A stretch of 64,000 nt of DNA from Streptomyces chrestomyceticus JCM 4735 (GTDB lineage Bacteria; Actinomycetota; Actinomycetes; Streptomycetales; Streptomycetaceae). The position numbers were made by a program, and so were the translations under genes. Positions 7,511 to 16,217 of this stretch are shown in pieces (position 1 is the stretch's first letter; every line of letters starts with the position of its first letter). The notes under the pieces were generated by a model. The model was not told the DNA's origin, ran no database searches, and saw nothing but the letters and a program-made list of their open reading frames with translations. The stretch spans positions 4,712,001-4,776,000 of the forward strand of contig NZ_BHZC01000001.1 in assembly GCF_003865135.1 (NCBI RefSeq), given 5' to 3'.

Positions 7511-9976
7511 TCAGTAGTCGCGTCGTCCCCCTGAGCCCGAGCCGCCGGCCGGGTGGCCGAAGATGCCGCCTTCGTCGCCTCCGGGCCCGCCGGTGCCCGG
7601 ATCGGGTGTCGGAGTGTTGCCGCCGGAATCTCCGCCGCCCGGACGTCCACCGGTGTCCCCACCGTTCGCGCCACCGTTGGTCCGGCAACTGAGGTCCCAG
7701 TCCGCGCACGTCTTGGTCGGCGTGGGGGTGGGCGTAGGACTGGTCGGTGCGGACTTGGTGGGGGTGGGCGTCGGGGAGCTGGGCGGGGGAGCGGACGGGG
7801 TGGGCTTCGGCGACGGGCTCATACCGTCCCCGTAGACCGTCTGGCCGATCGGTGCGGGCTGCGGGAAGCGTTCGAGCTTCTTGCCCTTCATGACCTGCGC
7901 CATGTAGTCCGCCCAGATGCGGGCCGGGAACGACGCACCGTGGACCTTCTTCTCGCCGCCCACGCCGTACATCTTGAGGAACTGCTGCTGCTTGGCCTGG
8001 TCGTCCACCCGCCACATGCCGATCGTGGTGGCCAGTTGCTTCGTGTAGCCGGCGAACCAGGCCGACTTGTTGTCGTCGGTGGTACCGGTCTTGCCGGCCG
8101 CCTCGCGCCCGTCGGGCAGCTTCGCCGCCGTACCGGTGCCCTTCTCCACCACGGTCTTCAGCACGTCCGTCACGTTGTCCGCGACCGCGGCGCTGAAGCC
8201 CGTCTTGGGCTTCTTGGTGTGCTCGTACTTGGTCTGGCCGTCCTTCTCGACGGACTCGACCGAGTACGGATCGTCCTGCTGCCCGCTGGCCGCGAAGGTG
8301 GCGTACGCACCGGCCAGCCGGATCGCGCTCGGCGCCGAGGTGCCCAGCGAGAAGGCCGGGGTGGTCTTCGCCATGCTCTGGTCGTCGCGGAGTCCCGCGG
8401 CGATGGCCGCTTCCTTCACCTTGTCGCGGCCCACATCCATGCCGAGCTGGATGTACGGGGTGTTCACCGAGAACTGCATGGCGGTGCGGAGCGTGACCTT
8501 GCCCTTGTCCTCGTTGCCGTCGTTCGCCTGGTGCCACTCCTTGCCGTCCTTGTCGTGCCAGACGGTCCCGTCGTAGTTGAGCAGCTTCAGCTTGTTGTCG
8601 CCGTTGTAGATGCTGTTCGGCGAGACCCGCGTGCGCCGTTCGGGATTGTGCGGGTCCCGGACGCCTTCGCTCATCGCCGACGCCAGTACGAACGGCTTGA
8701 AGGTCGAGCCGACCTGGACACCGGTGTAGTCGGCGTTATTCGTGTAGTGCTGGGTCGCGTCCTTGCCGCCGTAGATGGCGACGATCTTGCCGGTGCCCGG
8801 TTCGACCGAGGCGCCGCCGAACTGGACGTACTTGTCCACCTCGCGCTCGTCCGGCTTGATGTGTTCCTTGGTCACCTTGTCGACGGACGCCGCGAGTTCG
8901 TTGACCTGCTTCTCGTCGAAGGTCGTGTGGATCTCGTAGCCGCCCTTCTTGAGCATGGCGTCCGTGATCTTGGTGTTGGCCGTGATGTAGTTGTTGGCCA
9001 GGTCGACCAGGTAGCCCTTCTGACCGCGGAGGTCCATGGCCTTCTTGGGCTTCAGAGGCATCGGGAAGTCCTTGATCTGGTCCCGGTCCGGCTTCTTCAT
9101 CCGGCCTACCTCGACCTCGCGGTCCAGCGTCCACTTCCAGCGGTACTCGGCGCGCTTGAGGTTCGCGCCCTTGGTCTCCGTGGTGATGTACGGGTCGTAC
9201 AGGTTGGGGCCGTTGAGCAGTGCGGCCATGAAGGCGCTCTCACTCGGGGTGAGCTTGTCGCAGTCCTTGCCGTAGTACGCCCGGGACGCGGCCTGGATGC
9301 CATAGGCACCGCGGCCGTAGTAGGCGGTGTTGAGGTAACCCGCCAGGATGTCCTTCTTATCCTCCTTGATGCCCACCTTCACCGAGATGAACAGCTCGGT
9401 GAGCTTGCGCTTGATGGTCTGCGACTGGTCGAGGTAGGTGTTCTTCACGTACTGCTGGGTGATGGTGGAACCACTCTGGGTCTCACCGCCCCTGGCCATG
9501 TTGAAGACGGCACGCGCGATGCCCATCGGGTCGATGCCCGAGTCCTCGTAGAAGGAGGCGTTCTCGGCGGAGATCACCGCGTCCTGCATGGTCGCGGGGA
9601 TGGAGGAGATCGGTACGATCTGCCGGTTGAGTTCACCACCGCCGGCGACGACCATCGGCTTGCCGTTGGACCAGTAGTAGACGTTCTTCTGGAGCTGCGA
9701 CGCCTTCTGCGGGTCCGGGATGTCCACGTAGGCCAGGGCGATACCGGACGCTCCGACGATCAGCGCCAGAAACCCGATGCAGGTGCCGAGGGTCTGTTTC
9801 CACGAGGGCACGAACCGGCGCCAGCCGATCTTCCCGGCCCTCGGGTAGTCGATGATCCGCTTCTTGCCGGGCCTGCCTGCGCCCCGGCCACGTCCGCGGC
9901 CACCTTCATCACCACCGCCACCGCCGCCACCTCGGCGTCCGCCGCCTCGGCCGCCATGGCCACTGCCCGAGGCCAT
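7511..9976 (-). CDS. Bifunctional class A penicillin-binding protein (transglycosylase/transpeptidase); conserved N-terminus in a different frame upstream
   Basis: The open frame gives 821 residues: a basic Gly-rich cytoplasmic tail, one membrane anchor (about 61-84), a GT51 transglycosylase domain with catalytic Glu138 (SAENASFYED) and GSTITQQ, and a transpeptidase domain with S424-TFK, S503-VN and K629-TG. A Pro/Thr/Gly-rich tail follows. It polymerises and cross-links peptidoglycan outside the membrane. The usual Streptomyces N-terminus (MSEHRRKPPQPQGGG) is present, starting at 10206, but in another frame. In the catalytic frame GRAEARRAAQRGGRRRASDT continues upstream of 9976 without a start codon. 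The natural gene therefore probably spans 7511..10206 with one base missing around 10070-10130. Confidence 0.93.
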   Translation of the reverse strand: MASGSGHGGRGGGRRGGGGGGGDEGGRGRGRGAGRPGKKRIIDYPRAGKIGWRRFVPSWKQTLGTCIGFLALIVGASGIALAYVDIPDPQKASQLQKNVYYWSNGKPMVVAGGGELNRQIVPISSIPATMQDAVISAENASFYEDSGIDPMGIARAVFNMARGGETQSGSTITQQYVKNTYLDQSQTIKRKLTELFISVKVGIKEDKKDILAGYLNTAYYGRGAYGIQAASRAYYGKDCDKLTPSESAFMAALLNGPNLYDPYITTETKGANLKRAEYRWKWTLDREVEVGRMKKPDRDQIKDFPMPLKPKKAMDLRGQKGYLVDLANNYITANTKITDAMLKKGGYEIHTTFDEKQVNELAASVDKVTKEHIKPDEREVDKYVQFGGASVEPGTGKIVAIYGGKDATQHYTNNADYTGVQVGSTFKPFVLASAMSEGVRDPHNPERRTRVSPNSIYNGDNKLKLLNYDGTVWHDKDGKEWHQANDGNEDKGKVTLRTAMQFSVNTPYIQLGMDVGRDKVKEAAIAAGLRDDQSMAKTTPAFSLGTSAPSAIRLAGAYATFAASGQQDDPYSVESVEKDGQTKYEHTKKPKTGFSAAVADNVTDVLKTVVEKGTGTAAKLPDGREAAGKTGTTDDNKSAWFAGYTKQLATTIGMWRVDDQAKQQQFLKMYGVGGEKKVHGASFPARIWADYMAQVMKGKKLERFPQPAPIGQTVYGDGMSPSPKPTPSAPPPSSPTPTPTKSAPTSPTPTPTPTKTCADWDLSCRTNGGANGGDTGGRPGGGDSGGNTPTPDPGTGGPGGDEGGIFGHPAGGSGSGGRRDY

Positions 9977-10511
9977 CGCCGCCGTGTCGGAGGCACGTCG
10001 TCGGCCGCCGCGTTGTGCGGCACGCCGGGCCTCGGCTCTGCCGCCGGCCGGCCGTTCCTGCCCGTACGCTCCGGAGTCGGGGCCGGGGCAGGGGCGGAGC
10101 CGCGGGTGGGCGCGGCGCGGCGCCCCGGTGATTGCTGTGCGGCTCGTCGGGCCGCAGCACGTCCGCCGCCCTGCGGCTGGGGCGGTTTGCGACGGTGCTC
10201 GCTCATGGAACGAATACTCCTCGGGCAGGCGCGCTATCTATCTCGTCGCCTGAAGGCGGCAGTTGGCTTCAGGTCCCCCCGACGTACGGCACCCATATGG
10301 CGCATGGGGTCGCACTACACCGAGGACGGGGACGTCATGTTCCGTCCCGCGGTTCCCGGCAGTTTGCATGGCGCACAGACTACGCACGGCCAAAACCTGC
10401 CCACCGTCGAAATTCACTCCAAATCAGTCAGGTTGGGTAGAACGAAACGGTGATGTGATGGCGTTCACCGTCCCCCCTCTTGTTCCTCCCCGGGGGCCGA
10501 TCTATCGTCTG

Positions 10512-10532
10512 GATGTATCGGTTCGATACATC
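10512..10532. promoter_or_regulatory. Perfect inverted repeat, candidate PadR operator
   Basis: Nine-base arms GATGTATCG (10512-10520) and CGATACATC (10524-10532) flank a 3-nt spacer, 39 nt before the PadR start. It carries the ATGT/ACAT half-sites typical of PadR operators. Autoregulation is inferred. Confidence 0.65.
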
Positions 10533-10571
10533 AGCTCGGCATAAAGAGCGCACGACACCAAGGAGGCGGAC

Positions 10572-11243
10572 ATGAGCAGGCGGTCCGGCATCCTTGAGTT
10601 CGCCGTCCTCGGACTGCTCCGCGAGTCCCCCATGCACGGCTATGAGCTGCGCAAACGGCTCAACACCTCGCTGGGGGTCTTCCGTGCGTTCAGCTACGGC
10701 ACGCTCTATCCCTGCCTGAAGGCACTGGTCGCCAACGGCTGGCTGACCGAGGAGACGGGCGGTTCCCCGGAACCCACGTCCCTCACCAACCGCCGGGCGA
10801 AGATCGTCTACCGGCTGACGGCGGAGGGGAAGAGCCACTTCGAGGAGCTGCTCGCCCACTCCGGCCCGGACGCGTGGGAGGACGAGCACTTCGGCGTCCG
10901 CTTCGCCTTCTTCGGGCAGACCTCGCGCGACGTACGGATGCGGGTCCTCGAAGGCCGCCGCAGCCGGCTGGAGGAGCGCCTCGAAAAGATGCGCACCTCC
11001 CTGGCCCGTTCGCGTGAGCGGCTGGACGACTACACCCTCGAACTTCAGCGGCACGGCATGGAGTCCGTGGAACGCGAGGTCCGGTGGCTCAACGGGCTGA
11101 TCGAGAGCGAGCGCGCCGGCCGCGACCAGCGCGCCGTCGACCCTGCCGAGCAGCACCAGAAGGACACGTCAGGAGATGCGGGCGGTCTGCCCCGGCGTCG
11201 GGGTGGTTCCCGGCCGGATCCGTCCGATGACACCACCACATGA
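10572..11243 (+). CDS. PadR family transcriptional regulator
   Basis: This 223-residue protein begins MSRRSGILEFAVLGLLRESPMHGYEL, the winged-helix signature of PadR proteins (helices and wing within about 5-85, including GTLYPCLKAL). A long coiled-coil-like C-terminal dimerisation region (about 125-185) is rich in Arg, Glu and Leu, and the polar tail is disordered. PadR proteins are usually ligand-responsive repressors. A perfect palindrome lies in its own promoter, and the inositol-phosphate synthase gene follows after 48 nt, so the two are probably cotranscribed. Confidence 0.9.
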   Translation: MSRRSGILEFAVLGLLRESPMHGYELRKRLNTSLGVFRAFSYGTLYPCLKALVANGWLTEETGGSPEPTSLTNRRAKIVYRLTAEGKSHFEELLAHSGPDAWEDEHFGVRFAFFGQTSRDVRMRVLEGRRSRLEERLEKMRTSLARSRERLDDYTLELQRHGMESVEREVRWLNGLIESERAGRDQRAVDPAEQHQKDTSGDAGGLPRRRGGSRPDPSDDTTT

Positions 11244-11291
11244 GGTCCCGCAGTCAGCGGGACCTTGTCGAGATCACAGGGAGCAACCGGA

Positions 11292-12374
11292 ATGGGTTCG
11301 GTTCGCGTAGCCATCGCCGGCGTGGGCAACTGCGCCGCCTCGCTGGTACAGGGCGTCGAGTACTACAAGGACGCAGACCCGGACACCCGCGTGCCCGGCC
11401 TGATGCACGTGCAGTTCGGCGACTACCACGTCCGTGACATCGAGTTCGTGGCCGCTTTCGACGTCGACGCCAAGAAGGTCGGCCTCGACCTGGCGGACGC
11501 CATCGGTGCCAGCGAGAACAACACCATCAAGATCTGCGACGTGCCGAACTCCGGCGTGACCGTCCAGCGCGGGCACACCCTCGACGGTCTGGGCAAGTAC
11601 TACCGCCAGACCATCGAGGAGTCCGACGAGACGCCGGTCGACATCGTCCAGGTCCTCAAGGACCAGCAGGTCGACGTCCTGGTGTGCTACCTGCCCGTCG
11701 GCTCCGAGGACGCCGCGAAGTTCTACGCGCAGTGCGCCATCGACGCCAAGGTCGCCTTCGTCAACGCCCTCCCGGTCTTCATCGCCGGCACCAAGGAGTG
11801 GGCGGACAAGTTCACCGAGGCGGGCGTGCCGATCGTCGGTGACGACATCAAGTCCCAGGTCGGCGCCACCATCACGCACCGCGTGATGGCCAAGCTCTTC
11901 GAGGACCGGGGCGTCGTCCTGGACCGCACGATGCAGCTGAACGTCGGCGGCAACATGGACTTCAAGAACATGCTGGAGCGTGAGCGCCTGGAGTCCAAGA
12001 AGATCTCCAAGACCCAGGCCGTCACCTCGCAGATCCGCGACCGCGAGCTGGGCGAGGACAACGTCCACATCGGCCCGTCGGACTACGTCGCCTGGCTGGA
12101 CGACCGCAAGTGGGCCTATGTGCGCCTGGAGGGCCGCGCCTTCGGCGACGTCCCGCTGAACCTGGAGTACAAGCTGGAGGTCTGGGACTCCCCCAACTCC
12201 GCCGGTGTCATCATCGACGCCCTGCGCGCCGCGAAGATCGCCAAGGACCGCGGCATCGGCGGCCCGGTGCTCTCCGCGTCCTCGTACTTCATGAAGTCGC
12301 CGCCGGTGCAGTACTTCGACGACGAGGCGCACGCCAACGTCGAGAAGTTCATCAAGGGTGAGGTCGAGCGCTAA
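11292..12374 (+). CDS. ino1: Inositol-3-phosphate synthase
   Basis: From the ATG at 11292 (AGGGAG Shine-Dalgarno upstream) the protein is 360 residues, the size of actinobacterial [25 protein letters not shown] forms the NAD-binding Rossmann motif, and [15 protein letters not shown] and NVGGNMDF are family motifs of the catalytic domain. It converts glucose-6-phosphate to myo-inositol-3-phosphate, feeding phosphatidylinositol and mycothiol. An in-frame upstream start at 11265 lacks conservation. It is preceded by padR in the same direction and ends at a strong terminator. Confidence 0.95.
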   Translation: MGSVRVAIAGVGNCAASLVQGVEYYKDADPDTRVPGLMHVQFGDYHVRDIEFVAAFDVDAKKVGLDLADAIGASENNTIKICDVPNSGVTVQRGHTLDGLGKYYRQTIEESDETPVDIVQVLKDQQVDVLVCYLPVGSEDAAKFYAQCAIDAKVAFVNALPVFIAGTKEWADKFTEAGVPIVGDDIKSQVGATITHRVMAKLFEDRGVVLDRTMQLNVGGNMDFKNMLERERLESKKISKTQAVTSQIRDRELGEDNVHIGPSDYVAWLDDRKWAYVRLEGRAFGDVPLNLEYKLEVWDSPNSAGVIIDALRAAKIAKDRGIGGPVLSASSYFMKSPPVQYFDDEAHANVEKFIKGEVER

Positions 12375-12393
12375 GCTCCGCGCCCTCCCCCGT

Positions 12394-12434
12394 GCTCACA
12401 GGCCCCCGGAAATTCCGTCCGGGGGCCTGTGAGC
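12394..12434. terminator. Strong terminator after ino1
   Basis: A perfect 17-bp inverted repeat (12394-12410 and 12418-12434) with a 7-nt loop. It ends the padR-ino1 unit just before the MFS gene. Confidence 0.85.
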
Positions 12435-12452
12435 TGTGTGAGGCTGGGTCTC

Positions 12453-13712
12453 ATGCCCGTTGTGCGTGACCTCCGCGTACTGCTCCAGCTACGCGACTTC
12501 CGCTCCCTGCTGGCCGTGCGGCTGCTCTCCCAGGCCGCCGACGGCGTCTACCAGGTCGCGCTCGCCACGTACGTCGTCTTCTCACCCGAGAAACAGGCTT
12601 CACCCGCGGCCATCGCCTCGGCCATGGCGGTCCTGCTGCTCCCGTACTCGCTCCTCGGCCCCTTCGCCGGCGTCCTCCTCGACCGCTGGCGCCGCCGGCA
12701 GGTGCTGATGTACGGCAACCTGCTGCGCACCGCACTCACCGCCGGAACCGCGGCCCTGATCGCCGCCCAGGTCCCGGACTGGCTCTTCTACGCGTCCGCC
12801 CTCTCCGTCATGGCCGTCAACCGCTTCGTGCTGGCCGGGCTCTCGGCCTCCCTGCCCCGCGTGGTCGACGGTACGGAGCGCCTGGTGCTGGCCAATTCCC
12901 TGTCTCCGACCGCCGGCACCCTCGCGACCACCGCGGGCGGTGGTCTCGCCTTCACGGCACGGCTCGCGGGCATCGAGTCGAACTCGGCCGTCGTGGTGCT
13001 GGCCGCGGCCCTCTATCTCTGTGCTGCCGGGGTCTCCCTGCGGATGGCCCCGGGGCTGCTGGGACCTGAACCCGGCGAGCTGCAGCCGCGGTTGGGCATC
13101 GCCGTGTCGAGCACCGCCCGTGGGCTGGTCGAGGGCCTGCGTCACCTTGCCGAACGCCGTACGGCCGCGGTGGCGCTGACAGCGATGACCGCGCTGCGCT
13201 TCTGCTACGGAGCGCTGACGGTGATGGTGCTGATGCTGTGCCGGTACGCCTGGTCCGACAGCGAAGCGAACGGGCTGGCGCTCCTCGGAATCGCCGTCGG
13301 TGTGTCGGGGGCCGGCTTCTTCACCGCCGCGGTCGTCACGCCTCCGGCCGTTGCCCGGTTCGGTCCCTTGGCCTGGATGGCGTGCTGTGCGGGACTGTCG
13401 GCCGTGCTGGCTCCGACTCTGGGGCTGACCTTCGCGTACGGCCCGATGCTGGTGGCCGCGTTCGTGCTCGGTCTCAGCACTCAGGCAGCCAAGATCTCCA
13501 CGGACACGGTGGTGCAGTCCTCCGTGGACGACGCCTTCCGCGGTCGCGTCTTCGCCGTCTACGACATGCTCTTCAACGTCGCCTATGTCGGTGCCGCGGC
13601 CGTGGCGGCGCTGATGCTGCCGCCGGACGGCACGTCGAGTCTGCTCGTCATCGGCGTCGCCCTGCTGCACGCGGCGACCGCCGCGTCGCTGGTGCGCTTC
13701 CTGCGGAACTGA
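12453..13712 (+). CDS. MFS transporter
   Basis: The 419-residue protein runs from the ATG at 12453. A GTG at 12429 in the same frame lies inside the terminator arm and is unlikely. About twelve hydrophobic segments are visible. After the first helix pair the loop has LLDRWRRRQVLMYGN, which matches the conserved loop 2-3 of major facilitator proteins of the drug-exporter type. Substrate is unknown. The gene stands between the ino1 terminator and the LppU-family gene. Confidence 0.85.
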   Translation: MPVVRDLRVLLQLRDFRSLLAVRLLSQAADGVYQVALATYVVFSPEKQASPAAIASAMAVLLLPYSLLGPFAGVLLDRWRRRQVLMYGNLLRTALTAGTAALIAAQVPDWLFYASALSVMAVNRFVLAGLSASLPRVVDGTERLVLANSLSPTAGTLATTAGGGLAFTARLAGIESNSAVVVLAAALYLCAAGVSLRMAPGLLGPEPGELQPRLGIAVSSTARGLVEGLRHLAERRTAAVALTAMTALRFCYGALTVMVLMLCRYAWSDSEANGLALLGIAVGVSGAGFFTAAVVTPPAVARFGPLAWMACCAGLSAVLAPTLGLTFAYGPMLVAAFVLGLSTQAAKISTDTVVQSSVDDAFRGRVFAVYDMLFNVAYVGAAAVAALMLPPDGTSSLLVIGVALLHAATAASLVRFLRN

Positions 13713-13816
13713 GGCTCTGGCCTCCAGACACTCACCGTGCGCCCGGGCCTCTCGTAACCCGATACGTTACGTGCTTCGCACGCACACACGACGCATCGTT
13801 CATCAGGGGGACCTTC

Positions 13817-14464
13817 GTGACCATGCCGCCGCCTCCGGGCCAGAATCCGTACGGACAGAATCCCTATGGGCAGGGTGCCTACGGGCAGAATCCGTACCCG
13901 CAGGCACCGAGCGCTCCGTACGGGCAGCCGCCGCAAGCGCCGAGCCCCTACGGGCAGCCACCGCAGGCTCCCCAGGCGCCGTACGGCCAGTCTCAAGGCG
14001 GCTACGCGTACCCGCCGCAGGCACCGCAGCAGCAAGGTGCGCCCTGGCCGCAGGCCGCGCCCCCTCAGCAGCCGTACGGCATGCCGCCCCAGGGGCCGAC
14101 TCCTCAGCCGCCCAGGCCGCAGCGGCCGGACACCGTGGGCCGGAAGGTCACCCGCGTCGTCATGACCTTCGTCGTGCTCGGCCTGGCGCTCGGGGGCCTC
14201 GCGGCCTTCAACTCCTTCTTCAGCTCGGACGCCAAGAAGGCCGCCGTCGGTGACTGCATGAAGAACAACGGCACGACCATCCGGCCGGACCTGGAGAAGG
14301 TGGACTGCTCCTCTTCCGGTGCCGCCTACAAGGTCGCCGAGGTACATGACGACACCGCCGACGAGAAGCTGTGCGACCTGACGAAGTACAGCGCCTACTC
14401 GGAAGCCACCGGACGCAGGCACCGCAACAAGGTCGTCCTCTGCCTCGAAAACCTCAAGAAGTAG
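13817..14464 (+). CDS. LppU/SCO3897 family membrane-anchored protein
   Basis: The GTG at 13817 is 6 nt after an AGGGGG Shine-Dalgarno; an ATG two codons later is possible. The product (215 residues) has a cytoplasmic low-complexity region of repeated PYGQ/PPQAP units (about 5-105), one membrane helix (about 118-138), and a small extracellular domain with four cysteines (contexts VGDCMK, VDCSS, KLCDL and VVLCL), likely forming two disulfides. This matches the actinobacterial LppU/SCO3897 family of unknown function, though no lipobox is present here. Two parS sites follow directly. Confidence 0.8.
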   Translation: MTMPPPPGQNPYGQNPYGQGAYGQNPYPQAPSAPYGQPPQAPSPYGQPPQAPQAPYGQSQGGYAYPPQAPQQQGAPWPQAAPPQQPYGMPPQGPTPQPPRPQRPDTVGRKVTRVVMTFVVLGLALGGLAAFNSFFSSDAKKAAVGDCMKNNGTTIRPDLEKVDCSSSGAAYKVAEVHDDTADEKLCDLTKYSAYSEATGRRHRNKVVLCLENLKK

Positions 14465-14476
14465 GGGCCGCGATGT

Positions 14477-14490
14477 GTTTCACGTGAAAC
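14477..14490. other. parS site 3
   Basis: A perfect GTTTCACGTGAAAC in the convergent intergenic gap between the LppU-family gene and cca, paired with parS site 4 only 35 bp away. Confidence 0.93.
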
Positions 14491-14511
14491 ACGGCCTGGC
14501 TCCGGCATCGT

Positions 14512-14525
14512 GTTTCACGTGAAAC
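14512..14525. other. parS site 4
   Basis: A perfect GTTTCACGTGAAAC flanked by T and A. Its centre is 35 bp from the previous site, making the only close tandem pair in the window. Confidence 0.93.
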
Positions 14526-14532
14526 AGCAGAC

Positions 14533-16007
14533 TCAGCTCTGCGTGGCCCACCATTCCTGCAGGGCTGCGACGGCCTGGTCCCGCTCCATCGGCCCGTTCT
14601 CCAGGCGCAGTTCGAGCAGGTACTTGTACGCCTTGCCGACCGCCGGGCCAGGGGCGACACCGAGGATCTGCATGATGTCGTTGCCGTCCAGGTCCGGCCG
14701 GATCGAGTCCAGCTCCTCCTGCTCCTGCAGACGCGCGATCCGCTCCTCCAGACCGTCGTAGGCCCGGGAGAGCGCGTTGGCCTTGCGCTTGTTGCGGGTG
14801 GTGCAGTCCGAACGCGTCAGCTTGTGCAGGCGCCGCAACTGCGGGCCCGCGTCCCGCACGTACCGGCGGACCGCGGAGTCGGTCCACTCGCCCGTCCCGT
14901 AGCCGTGGAAGCGCAGATGCAGCTCCACCAGCAGCGAGACGTCCTTGATCATGTCGTTGGAGTACTTCAGCGCGGTCATCCGCTTCTTGGTCATCTTCGC
15001 CCCCACGACCTCATGGTGGTGGAAGGAGACCCGCCCGTCGCTCTCGAAGCGCCGCGTCTTCGGCTTGCCGATGTCGTGCAGCAGCGCCGCCAGCCGCAGC
15101 ACCAGGTCCGGACCGTCCTCTTCGAGGTCGATGGCCTGCTCCAGCACCGTCAGCGAGTGCTCGTAGACGTCCTTATGACGGTGATGTTCGTCACTTTCCA
15201 GCCGCAGGGCGGGCAGCTCCGGCAGCACCCGGTCGGCGATCCCCGTGTCGACCAGCAGCCTGAGCCCCTTGCGCGGGTGTGCGCCCAGCAGCAACTTGTT
15301 CAGCTCGTCCCGCACCCGCTCGGCGGAGACGATGTCGATGCGCTCCGCCATGGCCTTCATGGCGGAGACGACGTCCTCGGCCACCTCGAAGTCGAGCTGG
15401 GCCGCGAACCGGGCCGCCCGCATCATCCGCAGCGGGTCGTCGGAGAACGACTCCTCCGGCGTCCCCGGCGTCCGCAGGACGCGCGCCGCCAGGTCCTCCA
15501 GACCGTTGTGCGGGTCGATGAACTCCTTCTGCGGCAGCGCCACCGCCATGGCGTTCACCGTGAAGTCCCGGCGCACCAGGTCCTGCTCGATGGAGTCGCC
15601 GTAGGACACCTCGGGCTTGCGCGAGGACCGGTCGTACGCCTCGGAGCGGTACGTGGTGACCTCGATGTCGAACGAGTCCTTCTTGCAGCCGACCGTGCCG
15701 AAGGCGATACCGACCTCCCACACCGCGTCCGCCCACGGCCGCACGATCCGCAGCACGTCCTCGGGCGGGCGTCGGTGGTGAAGTCCAGGTCGTTGCCGAG
15801 CCGGCCGAGCAGGGCGTCCCGCACCGAACCGCCGACCAGGGCAAGCGTGAACCCGGCCTCCTGGAAACGGCGGGCCAGGTCGTCCGCGACAGGGGAGACC
15901 CGCAACAGTTCGCCGACGGCACGGCGCTGCACCTGGCTCAGTGCGCTCGTCGGCTGCGAGGTCCGCTCGGACTGCGGGGCGAGGAAGTCATTGTTGGCGT
16001 TCGGCAC
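14533..16007 (-). CDS. cca: CCA tRNA nucleotidyltransferase, frame interrupted near 15768
   Basis: The enzyme adds or repairs the 3'-CCA of tRNAs. The N-terminal part starts at the GTG at 16007 (VPNANNDF) and runs through LALVGGSVRDALLGRLGNDLDFTTDARP, the nucleotidyltransferase core with the DLD metal ligands. That frame is then lost. The rest continues in another frame from about 15768 as EDVLRIVRPWADAVWEVG and on through RRDFTVNAMA, DPLRMMRAARFAAQ and an HD-type segment (LLHDIGKPKTR) to 14533. Comparison with the expected protein shows one C missing in the run that should encode the final Pro of DARP. The tRNA-Ala in this window lacks an encoded CCA, so a working enzyme is needed; I suspect a sequencing deletion. 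Confidence 0.85.
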
Positions 16008-16217
16008 AACAGAACAGGGTACGGGTCCGCGCCCGGCAAAGCGTCCTGTCACCCGCCTCGCCGGGCATCCCCGGTAAAAGGGGACAAGGCCTTCCGGCGG
16101 CCGAGCGCCGGGCGATCTTGTGGAGCAGTCCCCAGCACTTCGGCACAGCAGGTCTCGTTACCATGCGTGGACGCACATTCCGACGACCACTGACGACGAC
16201 GAGGGACGGGCGAACGC

